This document shows, piece after piece, positions 33,104 through 44,260 of a DNA stretch of 64,000 nt. The stretch lies in assembly GCA_016808115.1 (NCBI GenBank), contig JAEQBH010001141.1, forward strand, positions 186,001 to 250,000, read 5' to 3'. Below the pieces are notes generated by a model, which worked only from the letters and a program-made list of their open reading frames with translations, did no database searches and was not told where the DNA came from. Numbering within the stretch: position 1 is the first letter of the stretch; each line of letters opens with the position of its first letter. The position numbers were made by a program, and so were the translations under genes. Origin of the DNA: Tetrastigma voinierianum (taxonomy: Eukaryota > Streptophyta > Magnoliopsida > Vitales > Vitaceae).

Positions 33104-34823
33104 TGATTCAGGCCACGCAGGCCGAGCTAAAATCAACAAAATTTATATACACCTGTTCTACCATCGCCGTAGTCAAGCTACCGCAGTATAGTGGTTCAGT
33201 ATTCAACACGGATGGGTTTTCATCCTAGAAATGGTTTCAGACGTCAAGGTAAGGCTTTCTATTCGACTTTGGAATTGTGTTTCAAAAACAGTTGGGAATA
33301 GTTTGAAAACCGAGAATTGTAAAAATCAAAGTTAAAAGGTGAGTTAACTTTGAAGATTTAGGTTACTAACTCTGGCAAGTTAGGGCAAACAAGTGTCCTC
33401 GGGTTTTATCCTCGTTATGACACGCAACATATAGTCCATGGCATGTCCTATCTATATTTAACTAGCAAATCTCACCCATGAAACATCTCCTATTTGAGTC
33501 AATATGTGTAGCACGCAGCTTATGGCCCCTTTAGTTTAAAACCCTACATTCAATTATCATTTCGCAGGCTCGTAAAGACCATCTAAAGAACAATAGTGCA
33601 TCTCCCACCCGAGCACGCATCCTAAAGCATGGAGAGTATCACAAAATAATACCAGAAATGTTACTTTAACCCTAATTTGAAGAACCCTAACATGTAAATA
33701 CACTCAGGCTCGTAGCACCATCTTAAAGAACAACGCCCTAAAGCATGGAGAGTATTGGCCAATCAATAACATCCCATGTTATGCAACTATGTTTTCGAGA
33801 ATAAGGGCCATAAATACACTACCCGTAGCTTTTAATACAAGAGGACAACATGCATATGCCCCACCACCAAGCTAGCTTCCTTCCTCTTCAAAGAAAGGAG
33901 ACTTAGCCAAGCATCTCTTGAGTTGTCATCCTCAAGAGGTGTGTTTGGCAGCCGAGAAAGGGAGAGAAAGAAGAGAGAGAAGAGAGAAAATAAATAAAAG
34001 CAAAACCTAAAATAAAGAACTTTATTTACAAAAGTTAGCAAATGAAAAGAACTTACAAATCACCAAAAAACTTGTATTCTCTCTATCCACCTCCTCTTAT
34101 TACAAGACATGAGGGGTATTTATAAGCCTCAAAGTATGAAACTACCAAAACCCTAATAACTAGGCTAAGTTATAGGACAATCTGGGTAATAAATCAAGTT
34201 TGGAAGGCGGTTGCATTAATTGGCGTAGGACGACAAGGCCCGCAAATTTCGCTAGAGGAGAATTTCGCTAATTAGCGAATTTGGCAAGGGGTTAGCGACT
34301 TGGCAATGGCTTATTTAAATCGGGGGCAAGGCTTTAGCGAATTGGGTAATGTTGAAATTTCGCTATTAGCGAAATTCGCTAAGCTAGCGAAATTGTCGCA
34401 GAAGTTTACTGCAAATGCACAAAGGTCAATAGCGAATTTCTCAAGTAATTTGTACGAGATTGCGAACGCTTATAGTTGGTTGCGAATTCGCTAAGATTGC
34501 GAATTGATTATAAATTGGCTTGCATTGTCGTTTCCGCTTCCCATCCCATTCAACCGCATCTCATTTCCTTTACTCGCTTTGTTTTTACATCGATTATTTA
34601 TTGATGAGCCGAGACTAAACTTCCAACCTCATGATCGATCATTTGCATTGAGGGGCCAGTCCAAACAAGTAAAAGCTCACAAAACAACCAAAACACCTGT
34701 TGGTATAAGTGTTACTGCAAGGTAACATGAACACTTCAATTGGGATATATGACATGATTAATGATCAAAAGTACTCAAACCCATTCAATATGGTTCAAAT
34801 TCACTTTTTTGTTAATTCAATCA
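33104..34823 (-). mobile_element. E1 5' LTR
   Basis: 1,720 bp, the partner of 27328-29093. Low end TGATTCAGGCC (next to the primer site), high end AATCA next to AGAAG. Contains the TTCGCTA array at 34245-34530 and a TATA box on the - strand near 34118. Confidence 0.9.
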
Positions 34824-34828
34824 AGAAG
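34824..34828 (+). repeat. Target site duplication of E1, right (AGAAG)
   Basis: AGAAG, identical to 27323-27327; P4 coding resumes just after. Confidence 0.88.
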
Positions 34829-35337
34829 GCATCCCGAAGTGCTAAGGGTAAACGTGAACATCCCACCGCTTGACATGATCAAACAGTTCCCAACCTATGC
34901 TAAATTTCTAGCGCTGACCTGCTCACAAAAGCGGTCAAGATTAACAGGTGCCTTCCCACCGAACAAGTCACCTATCATCCGCTGCAAAACCTTGGTGAAA
35001 TACAAAGATCTAGGATCCCCACCATTCGCCAAATATCGAGGGACTGCACAAACAAGGCACCGCCGGATCTCGAGCTAATGTCAACCTAGCACGCTACTCA
35101 ATGTACAAGGCTAGGTTTGGGAGCCGAATCACCAACATCACCCTATCCTTAGTGCATCCATAAGTGAAAATACCAAAGGATAGTTAAGGATGTCTTGAGT
35201 TTAAGGTAGATAAATTCTATTATCCTAAGTGGGATTTTGTGGTTCTGATAGCAGAGCCACCGGGCAGAGAGCACTCACCAAGTGCCCATCATACTCGGGA
35301 GGCCATTTTTGGCCACATCTAATGCTAGGATCAATCG
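34829..35337 (+). pseudogene. P4 gag end and protease, middle segment
   Basis: LDMIKQFPTYAKFL at 34870-34912 is the gag-to-protease spacer of Athila/Tat. LVKYKDLGSPP follows at 34990-35025. After degraded sequence, KVDKFYYP and DFVVL (about 35200-35240) and QVPIILGRPFLATSNARIN (35280-35336) are the second half of the protease as in E2 (38277-38993). Coding stops at 35337 because E2 is inserted. Confidence 0.85.
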
Positions 35338-36317
35338 CGATTCAGGCCAATAAATAGGCTATAGGAATCAAAGCAAAATTTGTATCCTAGGTGTCCCATC
35401 ACGCAAATAGGCTACCGCAGTGATAGCGGTCTAGTATCGAACATCGGGACGGGTTTTCTTCATGAAATGAGAAGTGCGCTGAAGTTCAAAAATGGTGAAT
35501 TCAATTTGGATTTGGGGTTTTAGTAAAAACAAAGTGAGAGTTGGTGATTTATAGACTGAAAATAAAATGAAGTAAAATATGAAAAAGAACTCCTCAAGAT
35601 CGCCACTGGGCTGAAGTTCACAAGGTAACGAGGAGGTCCTGGTCCTTTTCCCTCGTCAGGGGAGTGATGACATATAGTCATTTCCTAACCATCTTTCATT
35701 TAGCTATCTAAACTGAACCCTAATAATTTTTCCTTTTTAAATATAGATGAATGAGCATAAAGGTTCCTGACAATAAAAGCATATCCCCTAAATCTATCCT
35801 ATAGTAACTAATAGAAGGCAACTAATGAATCTCGTGATCTACTAATAAGCATCCACCGAAACCCTAAAAGTCGGCCACATGTTAGTTAAGGTACATTTAA
35901 GAGATTTTAACCTAGAGTGAGAGATGGAAACATAAATACCCATAAATGCTTGCATTAAACACATGAAAACCGTCATTTTACCTAAAAAACCCTAGCCCAA
36001 TAGCCCTCCTTTTCAAGGAGAAAAGCGGTTTAGCCAACCATCCTCGAGTCACATCTCAAGGGTGTTTGGCACCGAAAGCAAAAGAAAAGGAAAGAAAATG
36101 AAGCGTAAAAGAAAAGCGGAGAACTTACAAGGCTTGTATTTCCACCAAGCCAAAATCTAAAGTTCCCAAAAGTCCCAATTCTCCAAAACACGGAGCTTAT
36201 AGAGTTTTTTCAGGGTAAAATACCATTACGCCCTCAAAAGCATTAGACAAAAGGGTAAAATGGAAAAAAGAGAAAAGAAAATCAAAAAGTAGAGAGAGGG
36301 ATCTCGTGATAGTTAGG

Positions 36318-36545
36318 TGCCAAAATTCGCACCAATGCCAATTCTTCGCAGACGTACAAACTTGCACCACACCAATGCCACCGCACCAATGCCAATTTTT
36401 CTCCAATGCCAAAATTAATGCCAAAATCGCACTGCCAAAATTGTACCAATGCCAAATTGGCACCAATTTCACTTCTCTTTGCTCCAATGCCAGTCAGAAC
36501 AGCTACAAAATTACACCACTGCCAAAATTGGCACCAATGCCACTC
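36318..36545 (-). repeat. TTGGCA/TGCCAA inverted-word array in E2 3' LTR
   Basis: Words CCAATGCCAA, TTGGCACCAATGCC and TGCCAAAATT recur about ten times in 230 bases, in both senses, forming dyads such as TTGGCACCAATGCCAA-type. The 5' LTR has the array at 42050-42312. It lies upstream of the TATA region in element sense. Confidence 0.88.
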
Positions 36546-36818
36546 TTCTTTTTGGCCAATTTTCACATACGTTGATTTTAAACTAATTTCACCGGCTTCT
36601 TCTTTCATTCCTCTTCATTCCTATTCTTCTTCGCTCCTCTTCTCGCTCCTCGCTCTTCTAAGTTGCACATGGCTTTGAACCCTGGCCGATTCATTGTGTT
36701 CGCCTCATTCGCTCCGGTCCTCGAAGATGGAGTAGTGTTTGGCCCCGCAAAACTACCAAAACACCCGCAAATTGTCGTTGCAACACAATGGACATCAATA
36801 CGCCACTGGGTTGTCGAA

Positions 36819-36888
36819 TGATTAGTACCCCAAAGTGCCTAAAACCCACGATGAATAGGCCTCAAAGAGCACTTTTAAGCACTAATCA
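36819..36888 (-). repeat. LTR-head inverted repeat, 70 bp (E2 3' LTR)
   Basis: + strand TGATTAGTACCCCAAAGTGC at one end and GCACTTTTAAGCACTAATCA at the other. Confidence 0.88.
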
Positions 36889-36900
36889 CACCCCCCAACC
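36889..36900 (-). other. Polypurine tract of E2
   Basis: On the - strand GGTTGGGGGGTG before the LTR start. Confidence 0.88.
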
Positions 36901-37570
36901 TACATACTGCTAGTCCCTTAGCAATGAAAACACAACCAAGAAAAAGAAAGTATGTATGAACAAAAAGCAAGGGTATAGGTAATGCTCTAAATTTCGTGTC
37001 AAAGGTCGGGAGCCCCGCATTAAAAATCAGCTCGAGAGACCTGCATGCCATACGCATCAATTTCTGTACAAAGGTTCAACCCAAGGGAATCAACCTCAAG
37101 CTTCCACCGAGTGCTATGTATGGGGACCGCTTGCATCAATAAACTAACTAGCCGGCTATACCGCCCCCAACCCGCCCATCGCTAATGCCTCAGAAGGGTG
37201 ACCAACCCAAATAGAACGATTCCACTCTTATTTCATACCTTTCTAAAGTAATAGGATGCAATGTCAGAATTCAACCTCGCTAAAGTCCATATAACGAGGG
37301 TCCACCGATGACTCCTAACCAACGCCAAGGCTTAGGTACCGCCAAAAGGACTTCGACCACAAACTCTACGTGCTTCACCGACTCGAATGATTTTGAATCT
37401 CTCAAAGACCTGGCCACCGCTAAACTCCACCCATCCACCCATGTAGCTTAGCACTAAATCGGTGGCTCCCGATCGCTTGGTTCATGGCACCAGTTTTAAA
37501 GGCTTTCGCCATATATACCCCTCTGACCGTTTCTGTTTCTGCCTAGCGTCACGCTTTTAACAAACTTTTC

Positions 37571-37602
<32 letters not shown>

Positions 37603-38276
37603 CTTTCGAGAGACATTGGTCTTCTTTATGGGGAACCGCAACCTATTACTGTGTGGTCACCTAACCAAGGCTATTTTTGCTAAGTAAAAAAGGGGTCACA
37701 ACTCTTTAGCCTATTAATGAAAACTCCATGCACTGTGTGTGGCTAGCTCTAGCTGAAGAGAGTACGTAAGACCAGGGACTTAACCGACCAACAATTAGAT
37801 AAGTACGAACCAGCTGAAGAAAAAGACGATAACATGTATCGCTCCAATTTTTCAACTTTTTTGAAGAGACAAACCACAAAATATGGGGCAAAATGGTTCC
37901 AAAGTGCGTAAAAATGTAGTTGTATGGTATATTTCATGTCGCGTATTTCACAAAATTATCAGCTTTTTCAAAAAGAAATTTGCGGTGGTACCTCCCAAGA
38001 TGCAAACGAATCCGCTTGAACTGCAGAGGGAATGGCATGGTCGTATCAAAGGCACTCAAGATCGCATTGCAATGCTGAGGAAAATGAGATTCTCCTCGCA
38101 CCGCAACCCCGCAACACTTCAAACCAAAATCGTGATAAGATAAGCTTGTAAATGCGAAAATATTTGAAAAGGAAATAAAGTAAAGGGCATCACTAAAAAC
38201 CCAAATTAAGACTTAAAATAATATAAAGTGTAAATTTTCAACAAAATTTGAGTGGTCTCCGTGTTCCCCGTAGGAA
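36901..38276 (-). other. E2 non-coding 3' region
   Basis: Holds the family block (+ strand 'gggtccaccgatgactcctaacc', 37309 onward) and a pyrimidine tract (37563-37610). No pol motif in any frame. The ORFs at 37706-38143 have no recognisable similarity. Confidence 0.78.
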
Positions 38277-38993
38277 CTAATTCCTGGCCAGGTAGCCATT
38301 GGATTCAAGTGAGGGTCCACAGAGTGTATAAGCTCCCTCCACGCACGTAAACAGGCGCCGCAGTGCCTTCATGCTCAGTACTCTCCTCGTTAAGTAACTG
38401 GTCTTTGGTGGCAAATGGCTGACTGCTGCGTGAGGAATGGTGGATCTTTCATTAATCGCTTCATTGTTCTCCATCAATTCTTCCCGTCGCTTGTTAATAT
38501 CATGCCTTCCTACCCATGTACCACTCAGGCAAACTTCATCATATTTTCTCCCCTCATCCTCACCGGGCTTTGTCATTGTCATGGAAAATATTAAGCCCAA
38601 AGTCAAATTTCCAAAGGTAAGCTGCATGACTCCATTCCGACAATTAATTATGGCATTAGATGTGGCAAAATATGGCCTCCCAAGTATGATGGGCACTTGG
38701 TTAGTGCCCTCTGCCACCGACTCCGTATCAAGAACTACGAAGTCCACCGGATAGTAAAATTTATCCACCTTGACCAAAACATCCTCAACTATGCCCTTAG
38801 GAATTTTTATTGATCGATCAGCTAAGGATAGAGTGATGTTGGTAGGCTTCAGCTCCCCCAAACCTAACTGCTTGTATACCGAGTAAGGCAGCAGGTTGAC
38901 ACTGGCTCCCAAATCCAACAATGCCTTATCTATGCAGATTCCTCCAATGTCGGGATCGAGATGGTGGCGATCCGGATCTTTATATTTCACCAA
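38277..38993 (-). pseudogene. E2 aspartic protease (open 238-codon stretch)
   Basis: The longest clean coding stretch in the window. KALLDLGASVNLLPYSVYKQ is the retroviral-type protease active site, with DLGAS in place of D-S/T-G, as is usual in Athila/Tat. Then LADRSIKIPKGIVEDVLVKV, DKFYYPVDFVVLDTE, VPIILGRPYFATSNAIINCR and GVMQLTFGNLTLGLIFSM. The protease fold should cover about residues 20-130; the rest is an acidic linker that in full elements leads to RT, but here ends at a stop at 38277. The reading continues upstream across a frame change toward gag. Confidence 0.9.
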
Positions 38994-39559
38994 GGTTTTG
39001 CAATCGATGATGGAGTCGACTTGTCTCGGGCCAGAAGGTCTTCTTGTTAATGCTCAACCCTTTCTGATCGCGGCAATGTGTCCTTTAGAAATTTAGCATG
39101 TGTCTGAACTCGTTTTTATCATGTCAAGCAAAAATGGGATGTTCACCTTTACCCGCTCAAGACTTCCAGTGATGCCTTCGCTAGAAGCCTTCTTTCATTT
39201 AGCATTGGGGAAATGGAGGAGGCATGCTTCTTTCATTGAATCTTCTTTAATGAATATGTGCTCTAGGCTCCACTTCCTCTTCTTCTCTGGTCTCTTTAGC
39301 AGGTTTAGGCACTGGTTGATCAACCTGTTTGCCATTTCTCAAAGTGATGACAGCTTTTACTTCATCCATCCTTTCAAGTGTGGTCACGGTAGAACTCCAT
39401 CTCATGGACTCCCTAGATTTCGTGTTGCTCGGAAGGGAATCTCCTCGCTTCGCACCGCTGGTCAGTCGGCCAGGATGGATATCTGGAGGTTATCACTCTT
39501 CTTCAACAGGCTACCTCAAGCCCATCTAATCTCGCTCAAGGAGCCTTCCATACTTCAAC

Positions 39560-40645
39560 TTTTTTATTCAATTGAGCATTGATGGCTTTCTCGTCCTTCT
39601 ACTAAATTTCCCACCACCTTGCTCAAATTCGTGGATGGCTTGCTCAACAAGGGAAGAGGTGGGTGGCTCGCCGTGCTCCCTGGGAACATATGCTCTGAGG
39701 TCGAGGCTCAGAGAGGCTCGTGGTTCCTCCAATGGGATTATATGTGCTGCCATATCAAGTATCACGGTGGCTTATTTTGGCCCACAACATTTACATGTTC
39801 TGCATCAAATCCTCACTAAGGAGCACTAGACAAGGCTCTCCGGGCGACCGTTGGATTGAAATCAAGCATGGTTTGTCTCGTGAGGGACTTCGCCACTGCC
39901 GACCTCACAGAATTTTCCTTCCGCCTTCCACCCTCCTAGCCAAGATGATAGCTTAGCCTTCAGCTCCACACTCTCCGCAGTGAATAGATGCCTCCCTCGG
40001 GCTTCAAGGGTCTCATTCTATCCGCTCTCCCCTGGATTTGCTCGTCCCAAGCCTTGGATGTCTCAGCTACATAGTTGAGGAAATCCATGGCCCTTTCATC
40101 CCATTTTTGCTTATAAATCTCCTCCACACATAGTTTCCACAATTGTTTCATGGAAGGGGACATTCCATCAGCCGGGTTCACTGAAGATCCATGGTCAAAC
40201 CCATGGTGTGGGCATGCACCGATAGTCTCTATAAATCTCTCCCAACACCGGTAGAACCTCTCACCATCAGCGAGCCGCAAATGTAAATTCGCTCTTCAAG
40301 TTGTCTGTCTTAGCGAGCAATCGAAGAATTTTTTAGAGCTCATGCCCGCAGCCTCTCTCCCTGTTCCTTATGGTTCTCGGCCTTACGATTTAGCCAAATT
40401 TTTGCTCATTTTAGGGTCAGTTGAAAGGCTTTCAACTTGAGGAGCTCCATGTCCATCGCACCTTCTTTGAAAGTGGTGCATACTTCTCTCAAACTCCCTT
40501 ATGTGATTGTAAGGGTTTTCATTCTCCATGCCATGGAATGTTGGGAGTAGAGGCACCAAGTAAGGCTTCACTGCCACTTCCTCAGCAGGGGGAATTATGC
40601 ATGAGGGTGCACTCACCTTGGGTGGGTGTATGTGATCCCTCATGG
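39560..40645 (-). pseudogene. E2 gag
   Basis: On the - strand: MRDHIHPPKVSAPSCIIPPA, LLPTFHGMENENPYNHIREF (40383-40643). After frame changes, FYRCWERFIETIGACPHHGF, GMSPSMKQLWKLC and AMDFLNYVAETSKAWDEQIQ (39960-40280). A further open piece at 39568-39765 has DMAAHIIPLEEPRASLSLDL. This is the Athila/Tat capsid. It keeps more of the capsid in frame than P4. The first Met is in the conserved AYRSMRDHIHPP context, but the family start lies further upstream, so 40643 is not a true start. Confidence 0.88.
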
Positions 40646-41045
40646 ATCGATATGCACGGGCCCCTGGGGCACCGGCTTTGTCTGCTCCTCCCGTGGAGAC
40701 CTACTGAGCACTGTGGAGGATCAATTCCCAAAGCCAAGGTTCCTGCAAATAGCCACCCTCTCAAGCCTACCTGTAGTGTTCCTATCCCACTGCATAAACT
40801 GCTCCTGCACACTTCACAATCACCGTGAAAACAAATCAAAAACAAAACAAATAAAAAGGGTTAAGGTTAGCTACCAAAAGCAAAGAAAACTGGAGCATTT
40901 TTAGAAAAATTTAAAATCCTCTGCAGTGAACTGCAAGTGAAAAAAAAAATGATAAAATTAAAAGGAATGAGATTTACCAAAACTCACAGGATATGAACTC
41001 ACAAGTTCAACAGCCTTCATCTCACTAGGCACCATCCACTTCTAT
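40646..41045 (-). other. E2 leader and gag 5' end
   Basis: About 400 bases between the clear gag block and the primer site. On the - strand frames near 40640-40740 contain a degraded gag N-terminus (GARAYRSM). The remainder is A-rich with no recognisable coding. Confidence 0.55.
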
Positions 41046-41060
41046 AAATCCAAGGCCATT
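41046..41060 (-). other. Primer binding site of E2 (degraded)
   Basis: On the - strand AATGGCCTTGGATTT directly after the LTR end CGAATCA; only the AATGGC start of the usual site is kept. Confidence 0.6.
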
Positions 41061-42613
41061 TGATTCGTGCCTCGCAGGCTATAGGAATCAACAAAATTTG
41101 TATCCTGTGTGTCCTATCATCAGAGCTTAGTACACAAGTAAAGATAGCGGGCCTAGGGTCGAACACTGGATATTTTCTTCAGAAACAGAAGTAACAGTTA
41201 AAAAATGGTGAATTCAATTTGGATTTGGGGGTTTAGTAAAAACAAAGGAGAGTCGGGTGATTTATGCACGAAAATAAAATGAAGTAAAAATATGAAAAAG
41301 AACTCAAGCATTTGCCACCGGGGCTGAGTTCACAAGGTAACGAGGTCCCTGTCCTTTCCTCCTCGTGTTACGTGGAGGATGACATATAATATTTCCTAAC
41401 CTGATCTTCATTTGGCTATCTAAACTCGAACCCTAATAATTTTTCCTTTTGAAATATGCTATATTTAATGAGCATAAATGCTCCCACAAAAGCATATCCC
41501 CTAAATCTATCCTAGTAACTACTGTAAGTAACTAATGACTCTTAGGGATTCTAATAATACATCCACTCGAACCCTAAAAGCTTGCCAAATACAAAGAAGT
41601 CAAGGTACATTTAAGAGATTTTAACCTAGAGGAGAGATGGAAACATAAATACCCATAAATGCTTTGCATTTAAACATATGGAAAACTAACTTCATTTTAC
41701 CTAAAAACCCTAGCTCCAATAGCCCTCCTCTCTTCAAGGAGAAAATCTATTTAGCTAACCATCCCTTTTGAGTTGTCATCCCCAAGGGTATTTGGTAGCC
41801 GAGAAAGCAAAAGAAAAGGAAGAAAATGAAGCAAGAAAAGAAAAGTGGAGAACTTACAAGGCTTATTTCCACTAAGCCAAAATTCCAAAGTCTCTAAAAG
41901 TCCCAATTCTCCAAAACATGGGAGCTTATATAGAGTTTTTCTTAGGTAAACTACCATTATGCCCCTAAAAAGCATTAGACAAAAGGGTAAAAATGGAAAA
42001 AAAAGAGAAAATCAAAAGGTAGGGAGAGTAGGATCTCAGATGAAGTTGGTGCCAAAATTGGCACCAATGCCAATTCTTCCGCACCTACCAAACTTGCACC
42101 ACACCATCGCAAAAATTGGCACCAATGCCAAATTTTTCTCCAATGCCACCGACGCAAATCGCACCAAGGCTGCACTGAGATTAACTGCAACTGGCACCAC
42201 ACTTTCGCCTCAATGCCAAAATTAATGCCAAAATTGGCACAAGGCCACCTCTAGAATTAGTGCCAAAATTGGAAAATAATGCCACTTGCCAATTTTCATA
42301 ATATGATTTTGGCACCAATTTTGACCGCTCTTCTTCATTCCTCTTCTCGCTCCTATTCTTCTGCCTCTTCTCGTCCCGGCTCTGGGTTGCAATATGGCTT
42401 CAACTCTGCTTGATTCATCGTGTTCAGCTCGTCCCGCCCGGTCCGAAGATGGAGAAGTGTTTGGCCCGCAAAACTATCAAAACACCTACAAAATGCCGTT
42501 ATGAACAATGTGGACATCAATATGCCAATCAAGGTCTGAATGATTAGTACCTAAAAAGTGCCTAAAACCTACGATGAATAGGCCTCAAAAGAGTACTTTT
42601 TAAGCACTAATCA
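41061..42613 (-). mobile_element. E2 5' LTR
   Basis: 1,553 bp, low end TGATTCGTGCC, high end ACTAATCA. TATA box on the - strand at about 41925-41935 (tctatataagc). TGCCAA array at 42050-42312. Head inverted repeat 42541-42613. Confidence 0.9.
42541..42613 (-). repeat. LTR-head inverted repeat, 73 bp (E2 5' LTR)
   Basis: + strand TGATTAGTACCTAAAAAGTG at the left and ACTTTTTAAGCACTAATCA at the right; about 18 of 21 arm positions pair. Exactly the same length as the modules of P2 (4012) and P4 (44261) although the LTRs differ. Confidence 0.9.
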
Positions 42614-42760
42614 ACTGCCTGAATGGGGTCATGCAGGTCACCTTCGGCAACATGACATTGGAGCTCAACATTTTTCACATGATCAACAAGGATAAGCCAC
42701 GGGAGTGGGATGAAGAAAGCAAAATGCAAGAAGTCTCCGCTCAAGGCGGGCACGTGTAGG
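42614..42760 (+). pseudogene. P4 protease end
   Basis: CLNGVMQVTFGNMTLELNIF continues the protease interrupted at 35337, followed by HMINKDKPREWDEESKMQEV and a stop near 42757. Same sequence context as CRNGVMQLTFGNLTLGLIF in E2. Confidence 0.87.
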
Positions 42761-43184
42761 AGCACAAGGTTTGCAACCGCAGAAGAATTATCAAAGAACT
42801 AAGAAGTGCGACGCAGCTGGATCGGGACAGATCGCCACCCTTTCAGATCTCTGTCATCTCACCAAGACTACCCGTAGAGCGTGATGCTTAACACCGCGGT
42901 TGCAAGTCGAACTCAACTCCGCAAAGCAAAGATCGCCCACTCCACTCAGCAAAGACTCTCATCCCGCCCAGCCGAGGATGATTCTTCTCCAGCCAAATCG
43001 ACAGGAGGTAACACTCCTCCACTAACTTTCGCCCGCTGCCGACAAGAAGGTGTTGGAAGTGATGTTCATACTTTGACTTTTAGTTTCGCGTACCACATGC
43101 CCAACAAAGCCCATTTTTGTATATTTGTGAGGCTTCATATTTACTTCTTTTGCAAAAGTTGAAAATTTTGTAAATTCACCTTGA
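42761..43184 (+). other. P4 region after protease, no pol recognised
   Basis: One moderately long ORF (42881-43162) with SSRPAEDDSSPAKSTGGNTP, no known domain. RT motifs (YPLPRID, YXDD-like) and integrase motifs are absent in all frames. In a full element several kb of pol would lie here. Confidence 0.6.
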
Positions 43185-44260
43185 TATATATATAATACAA
43201 ACTATTTTTCTACACTTTGCATCTCAGCTTCACTTCTACATTGTTGTGGTTTTGCCTTTCCCAGAATTGAAAAGTCAAAGACCATATGCTACCATCAAAT
43301 GCTAGGAATGGTTCCATGCTCGACGAGTCATCGGGTCAATCAAGACCTTGGTACTAACCTGCCTTCCACCATTCTCTAGCCACACACACAGTTCACATTA
43401 GTTTTCATCATTAGGCTGAGAAGTTGCATACTCCTCTTACTTTGCAAAACCAACCTTAGATTCGTTGACGGCCCATAATAGGTTAGAGTTCCCCAAGAAA
43501 AAAGGCCAATGTGTCTTCCAAAAGAAAATGAAAAGACGAAGAAAAAGAAAAAGAAAAGAGAATAGAAAAGCCATGGCGCTTTGCCTTGAAACCCGAGCAC
43601 AATCTGAGGGGTCTTCATTTCAAGCCTTAAAGCCCGTACCTCTAAACCAACTGGTTCTGAGCCACCGACTCTCAGGCTCGCCACACGGGCGTATCGCGGA
43701 GCCAGCGAGTTGTAGGTGCTGGATCTCTCGAAATCATCTCTGCTCCTGGGTGAAAACCGTAGAGCTCGTGGTTGAAAGATCCTTTTGACTTGATGCCCTA
43801 AACCTTAGTCAGTCGGGAGTCACTTCCGGATCCGCTACACTCCGACTTCGTGAAGTCGAAGTTTTCAACATCGCACCCCACAATACAATAAGTGTGGAAA
43901 TAAGATGAACTGAATCTATTTAGGTTGGTCAATAGTCTAAGGTATTAAGTGTGTAGTTTGGTTAGGGGTGGGGTGGGAGTAGCTTAGCGCCTATCGGGTA
44001 CAAACTGATCACCTAAAAACACTTAGATTTTGGTGGAATTTAAGGTTGATTTCCTTGGAATGAACACTGCTCTAAACTTGTTCATGTATGGCACTCATTC
44101 TCCTAAGCTGATTTTATGCAATGTCCCAAGCTTTTTGTTACTAAAGGTAAGGCATCACTTTATAAACACTTTTGAAAAGACAATCCCTTTACATACATAT
44201 AAATTTCGCATGATCTTCCTTTTATCATTGCTAAGGGACTAGCAATGGCCTACTGGGGAG
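43185..44260 (+). other. P4 non-coding 3' region and polypurine tract
   Basis: Matches P1 880-1948: (AT) tract at 43183, 'ggccaatgtgtcttcc' near 43504, purine tract 43520-43570, 'gatgccctaaaccttagtcagtcgggagtc' region 43792-43822, and CCTACTGGGGAG at 44249-44260 before the LTR. Confidence 0.85.

Larger units (their letters stand above)
27328..34823 (-). mobile_element. E1: Athila/Tat element with RT-RNase H-integrase but almost no gag
   Basis: 7,496 bp on the - strand. 5' LTR 33104-34823, primer site 33086-33103, short leader, gag stub fused to RT, RNase H, integrase, 3' non-coding block, polypurine tract, 3' LTR 27328-29093. The AGAAG duplication flanks it. It sits in P4 gag. The internal region is only 4 kb. 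Confidence 0.9.
35338..36888 (-). mobile_element. E2 3' LTR
   Basis: 1,551 bp; the partner LTR is 1,553 bp. High end ACTAATCA at 36888, low end GATTCAGGCC. Motif array at 36318-36545. Related to, but clearly distinct from, the E1 LTR; both share the low-end block 'tgattc...aaaattt(g/a)tat'. Confidence 0.9.
35338..42613 (-). mobile_element. E2: Athila/Tat element with gag-protease but no RT or integrase
   Basis: 7,276 bp on the - strand: 5' LTR 41061-42613, primer-site remnant, leader, gag, protease, 3' non-coding block, polypurine tract, 3' LTR 35338-36888. It sits inside the P4 protease (SNARIN on the left; CLNGVMQVTFGN on the right). The duplication is imperfect: ATCGC left (35334-35338), ACTGC right (42614-42618). 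The end of protease is about 1.4 kb from the 3' LTR, too little for RT-integrase. Confidence 0.88.

Noticed and set aside
36306..36678. Overlapping Gln/Cys/Pro-rich ORFs on + and -
   Set aside because: They are the CCAATGCCAA array of the E2 LTR in translation; the paired array at 42050-42312 gives another ORF by chance.
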